This document shows, piece by piece, positions 17,828-25,569 of a stretch of 64,000 nucleotides of DNA. The translations under genes were made by a program, and so were the position numbers. The notes under the pieces are model-generated. The model was not told where the DNA came from and searched no databases. It was given only the letters and a program-made list of their open reading frames with translations. Within the stretch, counting starts at the first letter, position 1; the number at the start of each line of letters is the position of its first letter. The stretch spans positions 1 through 64,000 of the forward strand of contig CAZYBG010000001.1 of NCBI GenBank assembly GCA_964645155.1, in the 5' to 3' direction. The DNA is from CAZYBG01 sp964645155. GTDB taxonomy: Bacteria > Pseudomonadota > Alphaproteobacteria > Rhodobacterales > Rhodobacteraceae.

Positions 17828-18352
17828 TCACGGCGGCCAGCGGGCGTAGCGCCGCTGGCGCAGCTCGACCGTGCCGAGCCGGCTGACGAGGAGGGACCGG
17901 CGCGCCATCAGGCTGCCGAGCCCGGGCGTGCCCGGCGACACGCGCGCCATGTCGCGCTCGATGGCGCGGATGTCGCTTCTCAGGTCATCGGCCTCGAGTT
18001 CCAGCCGCCACCAGTTGCGCCCCCACTCCCAGGCCGGATCCATCCGCGCAAGCTCCGCCCCGGTGCAGCCGGCGGCGATCGAACGGCCCTGGCGCGCCAC
18101 GCGGTACGCCTTCTCGGGCGTGCAGTAGAGGCGCAGCCCCCGCTCCCGCCCGCCAAGCCAGGCCTCCGCGTCGGGGCTGATGCCGGCATCGGCGCAGGCA
18201 CGGCGATGCGCCTCCAGCCGGTCGGGGCCGCGGCCCTCCGCCCCGTCCTCCAGGCCGATCCGCGACCAGTCGCCGGCGCGGCACTCCTCCTCGGAAAGCG
18301 AGGCGCAGGCGGCGACGGCGAGGAGACACAGCAGGGCGGCGAACAGGCGCAT
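17828..18352 (-). CDS. DUF2799 lipoprotein
   Basis: A 174-residue lipoprotein with signal MRLFAALLCLLAVAACAS, lipidated at Cys16. The mature part shows the DUF2799 pattern: SEEECRAGDWSRIGLEDGAEG followed by a paired Cys region (HRRACADAGISPD, YCTPEKAYRVAR) and a coiled C-terminal helix with many Arg/Glu. Proteins of this family are envelope lipoproteins of unknown function. The gene converges with the alcohol dehydrogenase gene (stops 9 bases apart) and diverges from neuB, so its promoter lies in 18353-18483. Confidence 0.8.
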   Translation of the reverse strand: MRLFAALLCLLAVAACASLSEEECRAGDWSRIGLEDGAEGRGPDRLEAHRRACADAGISPDAEAWLGGRERGLRLYCTPEKAYRVARQGRSIAAGCTGAELARMDPAWEWGRNWWRLELEADDLRSDIRAIERDMARVSPGTPGLGSLMARRSLLVSRLGTVELRQRRYARWPP

Positions 18353-18483
18353 GGCGACGGCTCCGGGCAGACCTGGGCCGCAGCATCGTCCCGCCGGGCC
18401 GGCAGCGCAACCCGCGCCGGCCCCTTGCCGGCGCGCCCCGGCGCCGCTAGGCCTTGGAGCGCGCGCAGGCCCGGAGAAGCGCC

Positions 18484-19518
18484 ATGAAGATCGCCCACCG
18501 CGAGATCGGCCCCGACCACCCGCCGCTCGTCATCGCCGAGATCGGCATCAACCACGGCGGCGACCTTGCCGTGGCGAAGGAGATGGTGCGCCTCGCCGCG
18601 CTCTCGGGCTGCGAGATCATCAAGCACCAGACCCATATCGTCGAGGACGAGATGACCGAGGAGGCGAAGGCGATCTTTCCGCCGAACGCCGATGTCTCGA
18701 TCTGGGAGGTGATGGAGCGCTGCGCCCTGTCGCGCCAGGACGAGGCGGAACTGAAGCGCTTCACCGAAAGCCTCGGGCTGATCTGGATCTCGACGCCGTT
18801 CTCTCGCGCCGCCGCCGACTTCCTCGAAACGCTCGACGTGCCCGCGTACAAGATCGGCTCGGGCGAGGCCGACAACCTGCCGCTGATCCGCCACATCGCC
18901 TCGAAGGGCCGGCCGGTCATCATGTCGACCGGAATGCAGACGATCGAGACGATCCGCGCCAGCGTCGAGATCCTTGACCGGGCGGGCATCGACTATGCGC
19001 TTCTGGAATGCACCAACCTCTACCCCTCGCCGCCCGAGATCGTCTCGCTTCAGGGCTTGACCGACCTGCGCCGCGCCTTCCCCAACGCCGCCATCGGCTT
19101 CTCGGACCATTCCATCGGCCCCGAGATGGCGCTGGCCTCGGTCGCGCTCGGCGCCTGCGTGCTGGAACGGCACTACACCGACACCCGCTACCGCAAGGGC
19201 CCCGACATCTCCTGCTCGATGGACCCCGCCGAGCTGCGCCTGCTGATCGACCGCAGCCGCGAGATCTGGACCGCGCTGCGCAACCCCAAGCAGCGCACCG
19301 CGCCGGAGGAGGACGTCTACCGCTTCGCCCGCGCCAGCGTCGTGGCCGACCACGACCTGCCCGAGGGGCACGTCATCGCCGAGGCCGACATCTGGGCAAG
19401 GCGGCCGGGATCGGGCGAGATCGCGGGCTACGAGTTCGACAAGGTGGTGGGGCGGAGGCTGACCCGGGCGGTCCGGCGGAACCAGCAGCTGAGGTGGTCC
19501 GACCTCGGGGGCACCTGA
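18484..19518 (+). CDS. neuB: N-acetylneuraminate synthase family protein
   Basis: A 344-residue cytosolic enzyme of the NeuB family, which condenses phosphoenolpyruvate with a hexosamine such as ManNAc to form a nonulosonic (sialic-type) acid. The TIM barrel carries IAEIGINHGGDLAVAKEM, STPFSRAAADFLE, YKIGSGEADNLPLI, IMSTGM and FSDHSIG; residues about 285-344 form the C-terminal SAF/antifreeze-like domain. ATG 18484 follows GGAGAAG; an earlier in-frame ATG is not well placed. The stop overlaps the next gene start by one base. The exact product (sialic, legionaminic or related) is not decided by sequence. Confidence 0.92.
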   Translation: MKIAHREIGPDHPPLVIAEIGINHGGDLAVAKEMVRLAALSGCEIIKHQTHIVEDEMTEEAKAIFPPNADVSIWEVMERCALSRQDEAELKRFTESLGLIWISTPFSRAAADFLETLDVPAYKIGSGEADNLPLIRHIASKGRPVIMSTGMQTIETIRASVEILDRAGIDYALLECTNLYPSPPEIVSLQGLTDLRRAFPNAAIGFSDHSIGPEMALASVALGACVLERHYTDTRYRKGPDISCSMDPAELRLLIDRSREIWTALRNPKQRTAPEEDVYRFARASVVADHDLPEGHVIAEADIWARRPGSGEIAGYEFDKVVGRRLTRAVRRNQQLRWSDLGGT

Positions 19519-20312
19519 TGCCACCCCGCGCCGACCTCGCCACCTGGCTCATCAACCTGCCCCGCGCCACCGAGCGGCGGCGCAGAATGGATGCCCAGCT
19601 CGCCACGATGGACCTGCCCTACACGGTCTTCGACGGCGTCGACGGCAGGGCGCGCGAGGCCGAGCTTCTGCAGAACGTCGACATCCCCGCCTTCGAGCGC
19701 AACATGGGCCGCAAGATCCTGATCGGCGGCATCGGCTGCTACAACTCCCATCTCGGCGTCTGGCGCGACTTCCTGGACACCGGCAAGCCCGTGGCGCTGG
19801 TGCTGGAGGACGACGTGGTCTTCCACGACGACTTCCTCGACGCTGTCGACCTGGCGCTCCGGGCGCGAGCGCATTGGGATTTCCTCAAGCTGAACCGGAT
19901 CCGCGCGAAGCTGCCTGTGCCGCAGGGCCGAGTCGGGCCCTACAGCTTGAATGCCTATATCGGGCCGGCCACCGGCACCGGCGCCTATCTCATCAAGCGC
20001 GAGACGGCGGCGAAACTGCTGCCCAGGATGCTGCCCGTCACGCGGGCCACCGATCACGAGATCAATCGCTTTTTCCTGCACGATTTCCGGCTGCGCGGGC
20101 TTGAACCGTTCCCGAGCCATCTCGACGACGGCAATGTGAGCCTGATCACCGGAACCGGGTTCGCCGACCTGAAGAAGTTCCCTTGGTATGCCCGCCTGCC
20201 GAACTACGGCCTGCGCCTCGGCAACTACGCCCGGCGTTTCGCTTACCTGGCGCGCACCGGGGCCTGGCCGGGCTCGCGGCGGGTGCTGCCGCTTGAGGGC
20301 GAGGCGGCATGA
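19518..20312 (+). CDS. Glycosyltransferase family 25 protein
   Basis: A 264-residue glycosyltransferase of family 25, like LOS beta-galactosyltransferases. Signature parts are TWLINLPRATERRRRM at the start, YTVFDGVDG, IGCYNSHLGVWRDFLDTG and the nucleotide-sugar/metal motif LVLEDDVVF. It is expected to act at the cytosolic face of the inner membrane on a growing surface glycan. It starts within the neuB stop and its own stop overlaps the next start (ATGA at 20309-20312). The donor sugar is not known. Confidence 0.9.
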   Translation: MPPRADLATWLINLPRATERRRRMDAQLATMDLPYTVFDGVDGRAREAELLQNVDIPAFERNMGRKILIGGIGCYNSHLGVWRDFLDTGKPVALVLEDDVVFHDDFLDAVDLALRARAHWDFLKLNRIRAKLPVPQGRVGPYSLNAYIGPATGTGAYLIKRETAAKLLPRMLPVTRATDHEINRFFLHDFRLRGLEPFPSHLDDGNVSLITGTGFADLKKFPWYARLPNYGLRLGNYARRFAYLARTGAWPGSRRVLPLEGEAA

Positions 20313-21070
20313 CACGGGTCGCGTTCAAGCATATCCGCGCCTCGACCAATCTCGGCGATACCTGGTGCAGCCCCTACGACCACATCCCGGACCTCGCCGC
20401 GCAGTGGAGCGCCAGCGTCCATGACCTCGACGAGCCGACCCCGGACTGCGATGCCGTCATCTACGGCGGCGGCAAGATCATGGGCGGCTTGGCGGCCAAG
20501 CTGGGGCCGGGCGATCACGATGCGCGGCATCGCATCGCCTGGGGGGTCAGCACGATCCAGAAGTTTCCGATCTCGCCGCGCTACTGGCGCGCGTTCCGCG
20601 CCATGACGCTGGTCGGCAGCCGCGACTGGGGTGACACCCGCTTTTCCTTTGCGCCCTGCGCCAGCTGCATGGCGCCCGACTTCGACCTGGGGCACGGGGA
20701 AAGCCATGACGTGGTAGCCTACCTGCACCACTGGCGCGCGCCGGAAATGGGGATCGAGGTGCCGGCGCATATCCCGGTCCTCGACAATACCTGCCCCTCC
20801 TTCCCCGAGGCGATCCGTTTCATCGCCAGCGGCCGCACCGTGGTGTCGAACTCGTATCATGGCGTCTACTGGGCGCTCCTGCTTGGCAAGCGGGTGATCT
20901 GCATTCCGTTCTCGAACAAGTTCCACAACTTCCGGATCGCACCTGGCTACGCGACGGCGTCAACCTGGCTTGGCGCGCTGGACCGGGCGCGTGGCAGCGG
21001 CGAGATGCTCGACCTCTGCCGCACAGCGACCGCCGACTTCCGCCGCCGCATCGAAGACCGGATCGGCTAG
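20309..21070 (+). CDS. Polysaccharide pyruvyl transferase-like protein
   Basis: A 253-residue protein. The C-terminal half carries the pattern SGRTVVSNSYHGVYWALLLG followed by KRVICIPFSNKF, typical of the polysaccharide pyruvyl transferase family, and the N-terminal half holds VIYGGGKIMGG, the usual glycine-rich loop. Family members add pyruvate ketals to exopolysaccharide sugars or act as related glycan-modifying enzymes. The protein is shorter than most relatives (about 300-400 residues). It is coupled to the GT25 gene by an ATGA overlap and its stop meets the convergent neighbour at CTAG. Confidence 0.75.
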   Translation: MTRVAFKHIRASTNLGDTWCSPYDHIPDLAAQWSASVHDLDEPTPDCDAVIYGGGKIMGGLAAKLGPGDHDARHRIAWGVSTIQKFPISPRYWRAFRAMTLVGSRDWGDTRFSFAPCASCMAPDFDLGHGESHDVVAYLHHWRAPEMGIEVPAHIPVLDNTCPSFPEAIRFIASGRTVVSNSYHGVYWALLLGKRVICIPFSNKFHNFRIAPGYATASTWLGALDRARGSGEMLDLCRTATADFRRRIEDRIG

Positions 21071-21843
21071 GCCTCCGGCCCGTACCAGGCTTCGCGCAGC
21101 CAGCGCGCGCCTCGCGTGCGGTGCAGCGGATCGCCGCGAAAGCCGTCGACGGCCTCGCGCATCTTCGGGCTGCCGTGGAAACACACCACCCGGGCCTGCG
21201 GGGGCAGGCGCGGCTCGAGGAACAGGTTGAGCGGCCGGGGCGGGCGGCAATCGTACTTGAAGCTCGCGATCCACTCGTCCGGGAATGGCACGAAATCGCC
21301 GTGCTTTTCGGCGGTGCGAGAGACATAGACCTGTTCGTAGCCGGTCCCGAAAGCCAGCGAATCCTCGGGATTCCGCGCCATCTCCTCCCAAACGTAGCCA
21401 TGCAGCCTCGGCTCGAACTTCTCGACCGATCCGTGGCCGAGCTGCCGCGTGCCGGGGTGCCGGTCCCAGGCGCGACGCATGCAGATCTTCCCCGGGGCAT
21501 GGTCGCGAAGCTCGTCGATACCGCCGACGATCAGGACATCAATGTCGAAGAGGATGAGCGGGCCAACCAGATCAGGGACGAGGTCGGGCTTGTACACGCT
21601 GACCTTCCTGAACGGCGCGCGCCAGCCCCGCTCCTCCATCCGCTTGAACATCCGGTCATGGAACGGCTCGTGCGGCAGGGGGATGATCTCCACCTCCGGC
21701 CGGATGCCGGTGCGATCCTCGGTCATGCAGAACAGCCGCAGGTCGGATGAGGTGTGGCGCCGCAGTCCGGCGTAGAGATTGTTCACATAGTCGGGCTCGT
21801 AGCGGGTGCCGAACTTAAGGCAGATTGCATTGAACTCGGCCAT
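21067..21843 (-). CDS. Putative glycosyltransferase (GT8-like)
   Basis: A 258-residue protein with the layout of a GT-A glycosyltransferase. The metal/nucleotide motif LILFDIDVLIVGG (Asp-x-Asp type, here DID), RKVSVYKPDLV before it, and VVCFHGSPKMREAV near the end (compare HFHG/GxxKPW of family 8) are visible. The N-terminus AICLKFGTRYEPDYVNNLYAGL is also typical. It lies in reverse orientation inside the glycan locus, between the pyruvyl transferase and RgpF genes, and so is transcribed from the 21844-21997 interval. Acceptor and donor are unknown. Assignment to family 8 is tentative. Confidence 0.65.
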   Translation of the reverse strand: MAEFNAICLKFGTRYEPDYVNNLYAGLRRHTSSDLRLFCMTEDRTGIRPEVEIIPLPHEPFHDRMFKRMEERGWRAPFRKVSVYKPDLVPDLVGPLILFDIDVLIVGGIDELRDHAPGKICMRRAWDRHPGTRQLGHGSVEKFEPRLHGYVWEEMARNPEDSLAFGTGYEQVYVSRTAEKHGDFVPFPDEWIASFKYDCRPPRPLNLFLEPRLPPQARVVCFHGSPKMREAVDGFRGDPLHRTRGARWLREAWYGPEA

Positions 21844-21997
21844 TCGTTCGTCCTTCCTGCTCCGACCGCTCTCTTACACGCGGGCGGGCCGAGGCTGCAA
21901 CGCCCAGCCAGCCGACCGGCAATCGCCTTGCGTCGGCATGTGAGCAAATCCTATTGTCGCGGGCGCTCGCCGGGCAACGGGAGGGGGCGGCGAAACG

Positions 21998-23080
21998 ATG
22001 GCGGCGACGGCAAAGATCGGGCGGGAACTCAGGCGCATCGGACACCGCGCGCTCGATGCGGCTGCGGCCGTCCTCGAGCCCGTGCGCGCCCGGCGCCACG
22101 ACCGCGACTTTTCCGAGCGTGTCCGTCTGCATCCCGGCTCGGTTCCGCCAAGGGAGAAGGCGGCGCTTTTCGTCCTCTACCAGCCCGGCGGGCTGGCTGC
22201 ATCCTCGATCGCCACCTGCCGGCACCTTGCGACATGCGGCTATTCTCCGCTCGCAGTATCGAACGCCGCCCTGTCGGACGATGCGCTCGCACAGCTCGCG
22301 CCCGTCACCTGGATGACCGCCGTGCGGCCCAACTTCGGCTACGACTTCGGCGCCTACCGCGACGGTGTGCGCCTTCTGGCCGACCATGGGGCCAAGCCGG
22401 CCCGCCTGGTGATGCTGAACGACAGCATCTGGTTTCCCCTCCACCCCGGCGAAACCCTGCTTGCCGAGATGGAGCAGTCAGGCTCCTTCTGCGGCCCGAT
22501 GTTCGACCGCAAGGAGGGTCGGCGCCACTCCGGCCACTTCGAATCCTACCTTCTCTCGCTCGGGCCCCAGGCGCTCGGTGCGCCGGCCTTCACGGCGTTC
22601 TGGCAGGGCTATGTCTCCTCCGACCAACGGCGCATCGTCCTGCGCCGTGGCGAGAAGGGGTTCTCGCAGGCGCTTCTGGCGGCCGGGATCGAGCCCACGA
22701 TCCTCGCCTCCCGCGCGTTGTTCGCTGATCGCCTCCGGCAGCAGGACGACGGGATGCTGCGCCGGACGCTCGACTATGCGGCCTACGAAAGCCCCGCCGA
22801 GGCTGCAGAGGGACGACGGATCTGCGACCGCCAACCCCCCGGCTTCCGCGATGCCGCCCTGGCCCATATCATCCGCACCGCCGCGAAACAGAACATCCAG
22901 GAGTGCTTCGTCTACGCCGCCATGCGCCTCTTCAACCTGCCCTTCCTCAAGAAGCGGATGAAACCGCTGACCATCGAGATGCGCCGGCAGTATCTGCGCG
23001 CCGTGACAGCGGGCGATCTGCCGGCACCCCCCGACGCGCTGCTGGCCGAGATCCGCGCCAGCGTGCCCCCCGCCCCATGA
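21998..23080 (+). CDS. Rhamnan synthesis protein F (RgpF) family
   Basis: A 360-residue protein of the RgpF family, whose members act in assembly of rhamnose-containing or related polysaccharides. The conserved core is present: RPNFGYDFGAYRDGV, then LVMLNDSIWFPLHPGETLL and GHFESYLLSLG. These residues resemble nucleotide-sugar binding of glycosyltransferases. ATG 21998 follows GAGGGGG at moderate spacing. The stop overlaps the neuC start (ATGA at 23077-23080). In this cluster it would add sugars to, or modify, the same glycan as NeuB/NeuC products. Confidence 0.8.
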   Translation: MAATAKIGRELRRIGHRALDAAAAVLEPVRARRHDRDFSERVRLHPGSVPPREKAALFVLYQPGGLAASSIATCRHLATCGYSPLAVSNAALSDDALAQLAPVTWMTAVRPNFGYDFGAYRDGVRLLADHGAKPARLVMLNDSIWFPLHPGETLLAEMEQSGSFCGPMFDRKEGRRHSGHFESYLLSLGPQALGAPAFTAFWQGYVSSDQRRIVLRRGEKGFSQALLAAGIEPTILASRALFADRLRQQDDGMLRRTLDYAAYESPAEAAEGRRICDRQPPGFRDAALAHIIRTAAKQNIQECFVYAAMRLFNLPFLKKRMKPLTIEMRRQYLRAVTAGDLPAPPDALLAEIRASVPPAP

Positions 23081-24198
23081 CCCGCTCGCTCCTCTTCGTC
23101 ACCGGCACCCGCGCCGACTTCGGCAAGCTGGAACCGCTCGCCACCGCGGCCCGTGACGCGGGCTTCCGCGTCGGGTTCTGGGTGACGGGGATGCACCTGC
23201 AGGACCGCTACGGGCTGACCAAGATCGAGGTGCACCGGGTGCCCGGCGTCGAGGTCTTCGAGTTTCTCAACCAGCGCGCCGGCGATCCGCAGGACATGGT
23301 GCTGGCCAAGACCGTGCTCGGCTTCTCCGACTTCCTCGCGGAACATCGCCCCGATCTCGTCGTGGTCCACGGCGACCGGGTCGAGGCGCTGGCGGCGAGC
23401 CTCGTCGCCGCCACCAACTATGTCCGCTCGGCCCATGTCGAGGGCGGCGAGGTCTCGGGCACGATCGACGAGCTGTTCCGGCACTGCAACACCAAGCTCG
23501 CCACCCACCATTTCGTCTCCTCCGATGCCGCCAAGGCGCGGGTCATGGCGATGGGCGAGGAGGCGGGCGCGATCCACGTCATCGGCAGCCCCGAGCTCGA
23601 CGTCCACGACCAGCCCTCGGGCGTGACGCTCGACGAGGTGCGCGCGCGCTACGCGATCCCCTTCGACGACTACGGCATCGCAACCTTCCACCCGGTCACC
23701 TCGGAGCAGGCGACGATCGGCGCGCAGGCCGCGGCATTCTTCAACGCCCTGGAGGCGTCGGGGCGCAACTTCGTGGTGATCCTGCCGAACAACGATCCGG
23801 GCGCCGAGGCGATCTTCGAGGTGATCGGCCGCCTGCCCGGCGACCGCTTCCGCCCGATCCCGTCGATGCGCTTCGCGCATTTCTCCGAACTGATGCGCAA
23901 TGCCGCGGTCCTGGTCGGCAATTCCTCGGCCGGCGTGCGCGAGGCGCCGTGGCTGGGCCTGCCATCGCTCGACATCGGCACGCGGCAGACCAATCGCGCC
24001 GCGGCGCCCTCGGTCGCCTTCGCCGAGGCCGCCGACGGCGCGGCGATCGCGCGGTTCCTGCACGAGGCCTGGGGCCGCCGCCACCCGCGCCACGAAGGCT
24101 TCGGCGCGGGCCGTGCCGCCGACCGCTTCGTCGCCGTCCTGCAGGGCGCCGCGTTCTGGGCGCGACCGCTGCAGAAGGCGTTCCGCGACCTTGGCTGA
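23077..24198 (+). CDS. neuC: UDP-N-acetylglucosamine 2-epimerase (hydrolysing), NeuC type
   Basis: A 373-residue cytosolic enzyme of the UDP-GlcNAc 2-epimerase family. The start LLFVTGTRADFGKLEPL, the conserved VVVHGDRVEALAASLVA, AHVEGGEVSGTIDELFRH and FHPVTSEQ segments and the C-terminal LVGNSSAGVREAPW are present. The TRADFGK-type start favours the hydrolysing NeuC/NnaA branch that makes ManNAc (or a related amino sugar) for NeuB. It is coupled to RgpF by ATGA and to the next gene by an 8-base overlap. No CMP-sialate synthetase (neuA) is in the window. Confidence 0.9.
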   Translation: MTRSLLFVTGTRADFGKLEPLATAARDAGFRVGFWVTGMHLQDRYGLTKIEVHRVPGVEVFEFLNQRAGDPQDMVLAKTVLGFSDFLAEHRPDLVVVHGDRVEALAASLVAATNYVRSAHVEGGEVSGTIDELFRHCNTKLATHHFVSSDAAKARVMAMGEEAGAIHVIGSPELDVHDQPSGVTLDEVRARYAIPFDDYGIATFHPVTSEQATIGAQAAAFFNALEASGRNFVVILPNNDPGAEAIFEVIGRLPGDRFRPIPSMRFAHFSELMRNAAVLVGNSSAGVREAPWLGLPSLDIGTRQTNRAAAPSVAFAEAADGAAIARFLHEAWGRRHPRHEGFGAGRAADRFVAVLQGAAFWARPLQKAFRDLG

Positions 24199-25471
24199 GC
24201 GCCACCCCACCGGCGTCGCGCTGCGCGGCTGGCTGGCGGCGACCGCGCTCGCCGCACCCTTCGCGCTCCGCCACCTGCAGGGCCGGCTCGGCCGCGGCAA
24301 GGAGGATCCCGGCCGCTGGCACGAGAAGCGCGGCGTCGCCTCGGCGGCCCGGCCCGAGGGGCCGCTCGTCTGGCTCCATGCCGTCGGCGTCGGCGAGGTG
24401 CTGGCGCTGCCCGGCCTCGCCCGTGCGCTCCGCGCCGCCCGGCCGGAGGTCACGGTGCTTTTCACCTCGTCGTCGCGCACCTCGGCCGAGGCGCTGGCGC
24501 CGAACCTGCCCGAGGGCGCGATCCACCAGTTCCTGCCGCTCGACGTCGGCCGCTGGAGGCGGCGCTTCCTCGACCACTGGCGGCCCTCGCTCTCGGTCTG
24601 GGCCGAGCGCGACCTTTGGCCGGGCTTCCTGTGGGAGATCGCGCGCCGCGGCATCCCGCTCGCCCTCGTCAACGCGCGGATGGATGCCGCCTCGGCACGG
24701 CAGAAGACCCGCGCGCGCGGCCTGTTCGCCGATCTCTACCGCCGCTTCGACCTGATCGAGACCCAGGACGAGGCGACCGCCGCGCATATCGCCGGCTTCG
24801 GCGTGCCGCCCGGGCGGATCGCGGTCACCGGCTCGCTCAAGACGGCGGCCGCACCCCTCGCCGACCGGCCCGAGCGCCCGGCGGTCGAGGCCGCGCTCGC
24901 CGGCCGCCGGCTCTGGCTCGCCGCCTCGACCCATCCGGGCGACGAGGGTGCGGTGGCCGAGGCGCACCGCCTGGTCCTCGCCGCCGACCCTGCCGCCTGC
25001 CTGATCCTCGCGCCGCGCGACCCGACCGAGGCCGACGCCGCGCTTCGCGGCCTGGCGCGGCACGGCATCGACGCCGTGCTCCTGCCGGCGTCGAACGTTC
25101 CGCCGCGCCCGGCGCAGGCCTGCGTCGTCGCCCGCATCGGCCAGCTCGGCCTGTGGTACCGGGTGGTGCCGGTCGCCTTCGTCGGTGGCTCGCTCGACGC
25201 CACCGGGGGGCACAACCCGTGGGAGCCGGCGCGCCTCGACTGCGCCATCCTCCATGGCCCGAACGTCCGGAACTTCGCCGCCGACTACGACGCCCTGCAC
25301 GCGGCCGGCGCGGCGCGCGCGGTCGGCGACGCCGCCGCGCTCGCGGCGGCGGTTCTCGACCCCGCCTCCCTCGGGCTCCGGCCGCGGGCGGCCGCCCTGA
25401 CGGCGGCGAACGCGGGCCTGCCGGCCGCGATGGCGCAGCGGCTCCTCGCCCTGATGACGCAGCGACCATGA
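24191..25471 (+). CDS. 3-deoxy-D-manno-octulosonic acid transferase-like protein, copy 1
   Basis: A 426-residue glycosyltransferase of the GT30 (WaaA/KdtA) type. The family start LVWLHAVGVGEVLALPGL contains the catalytic-type Glu, WAERDLWPGFLWE matches the ETELWP region, and LVNARMDAAS and VGGSLDATGGHNPWEPAR correspond to the nucleotide-sugar site. TTG 24191 is the best start: it lies inside the neuC 3' end and overlaps it by 8 bases, as elsewhere in this locus. It is more divergent than copy 2 and may transfer Kdo or another ulosonic acid to a surface glycan, not to lipid A. Confidence 0.78.
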   Translation: MAERHPTGVALRGWLAATALAAPFALRHLQGRLGRGKEDPGRWHEKRGVASAARPEGPLVWLHAVGVGEVLALPGLARALRAARPEVTVLFTSSSRTSAEALAPNLPEGAIHQFLPLDVGRWRRRFLDHWRPSLSVWAERDLWPGFLWEIARRGIPLALVNARMDAASARQKTRARGLFADLYRRFDLIETQDEATAAHIAGFGVPPGRIAVTGSLKTAAAPLADRPERPAVEAALAGRRLWLAASTHPGDEGAVAEAHRLVLAADPAACLILAPRDPTEADAALRGLARHGIDAVLLPASNVPPRPAQACVVARIGQLGLWYRVVPVAFVGGSLDATGGHNPWEPARLDCAILHGPNVRNFAADYDALHAAGAARAVGDAAALAAAVLDPASLGLRPRAAALTAANAGLPAAMAQRLLALMTQRP

Positions 25472-25569
25472 CCGCGGCGCGGCACGAGGCTGCCCGTCGG
25501 CAGATGTTCCCGGACGCGCCGGGGCCGATGACCCCCGCGCCGCCCCCGCCGCCGCGGACCGCCCGATGA
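25468..25569 (+). CDS. Proline-rich mini-ORF between the two Kdo-transferase genes
   Basis: A 33-residue frame starts at ATG 25468 inside the stop of copy 1 and stops at TGA 25567-25569 over the ATG of copy 2. It is therefore linked by ATGA on both sides. The sequence has a basic start (MTAARHEAARRQMF) and a Pro-rich end (PAPPPPPRTAR). It matches no family I know. It may be a translated coupler that carries ribosomes from one gene to the other, or an accidental frame. Coding is judged only from the two overlaps. Confidence 0.4.
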   Translation: MTAARHEAARRQMFPDAPGPMTPAPPPPPRTAR

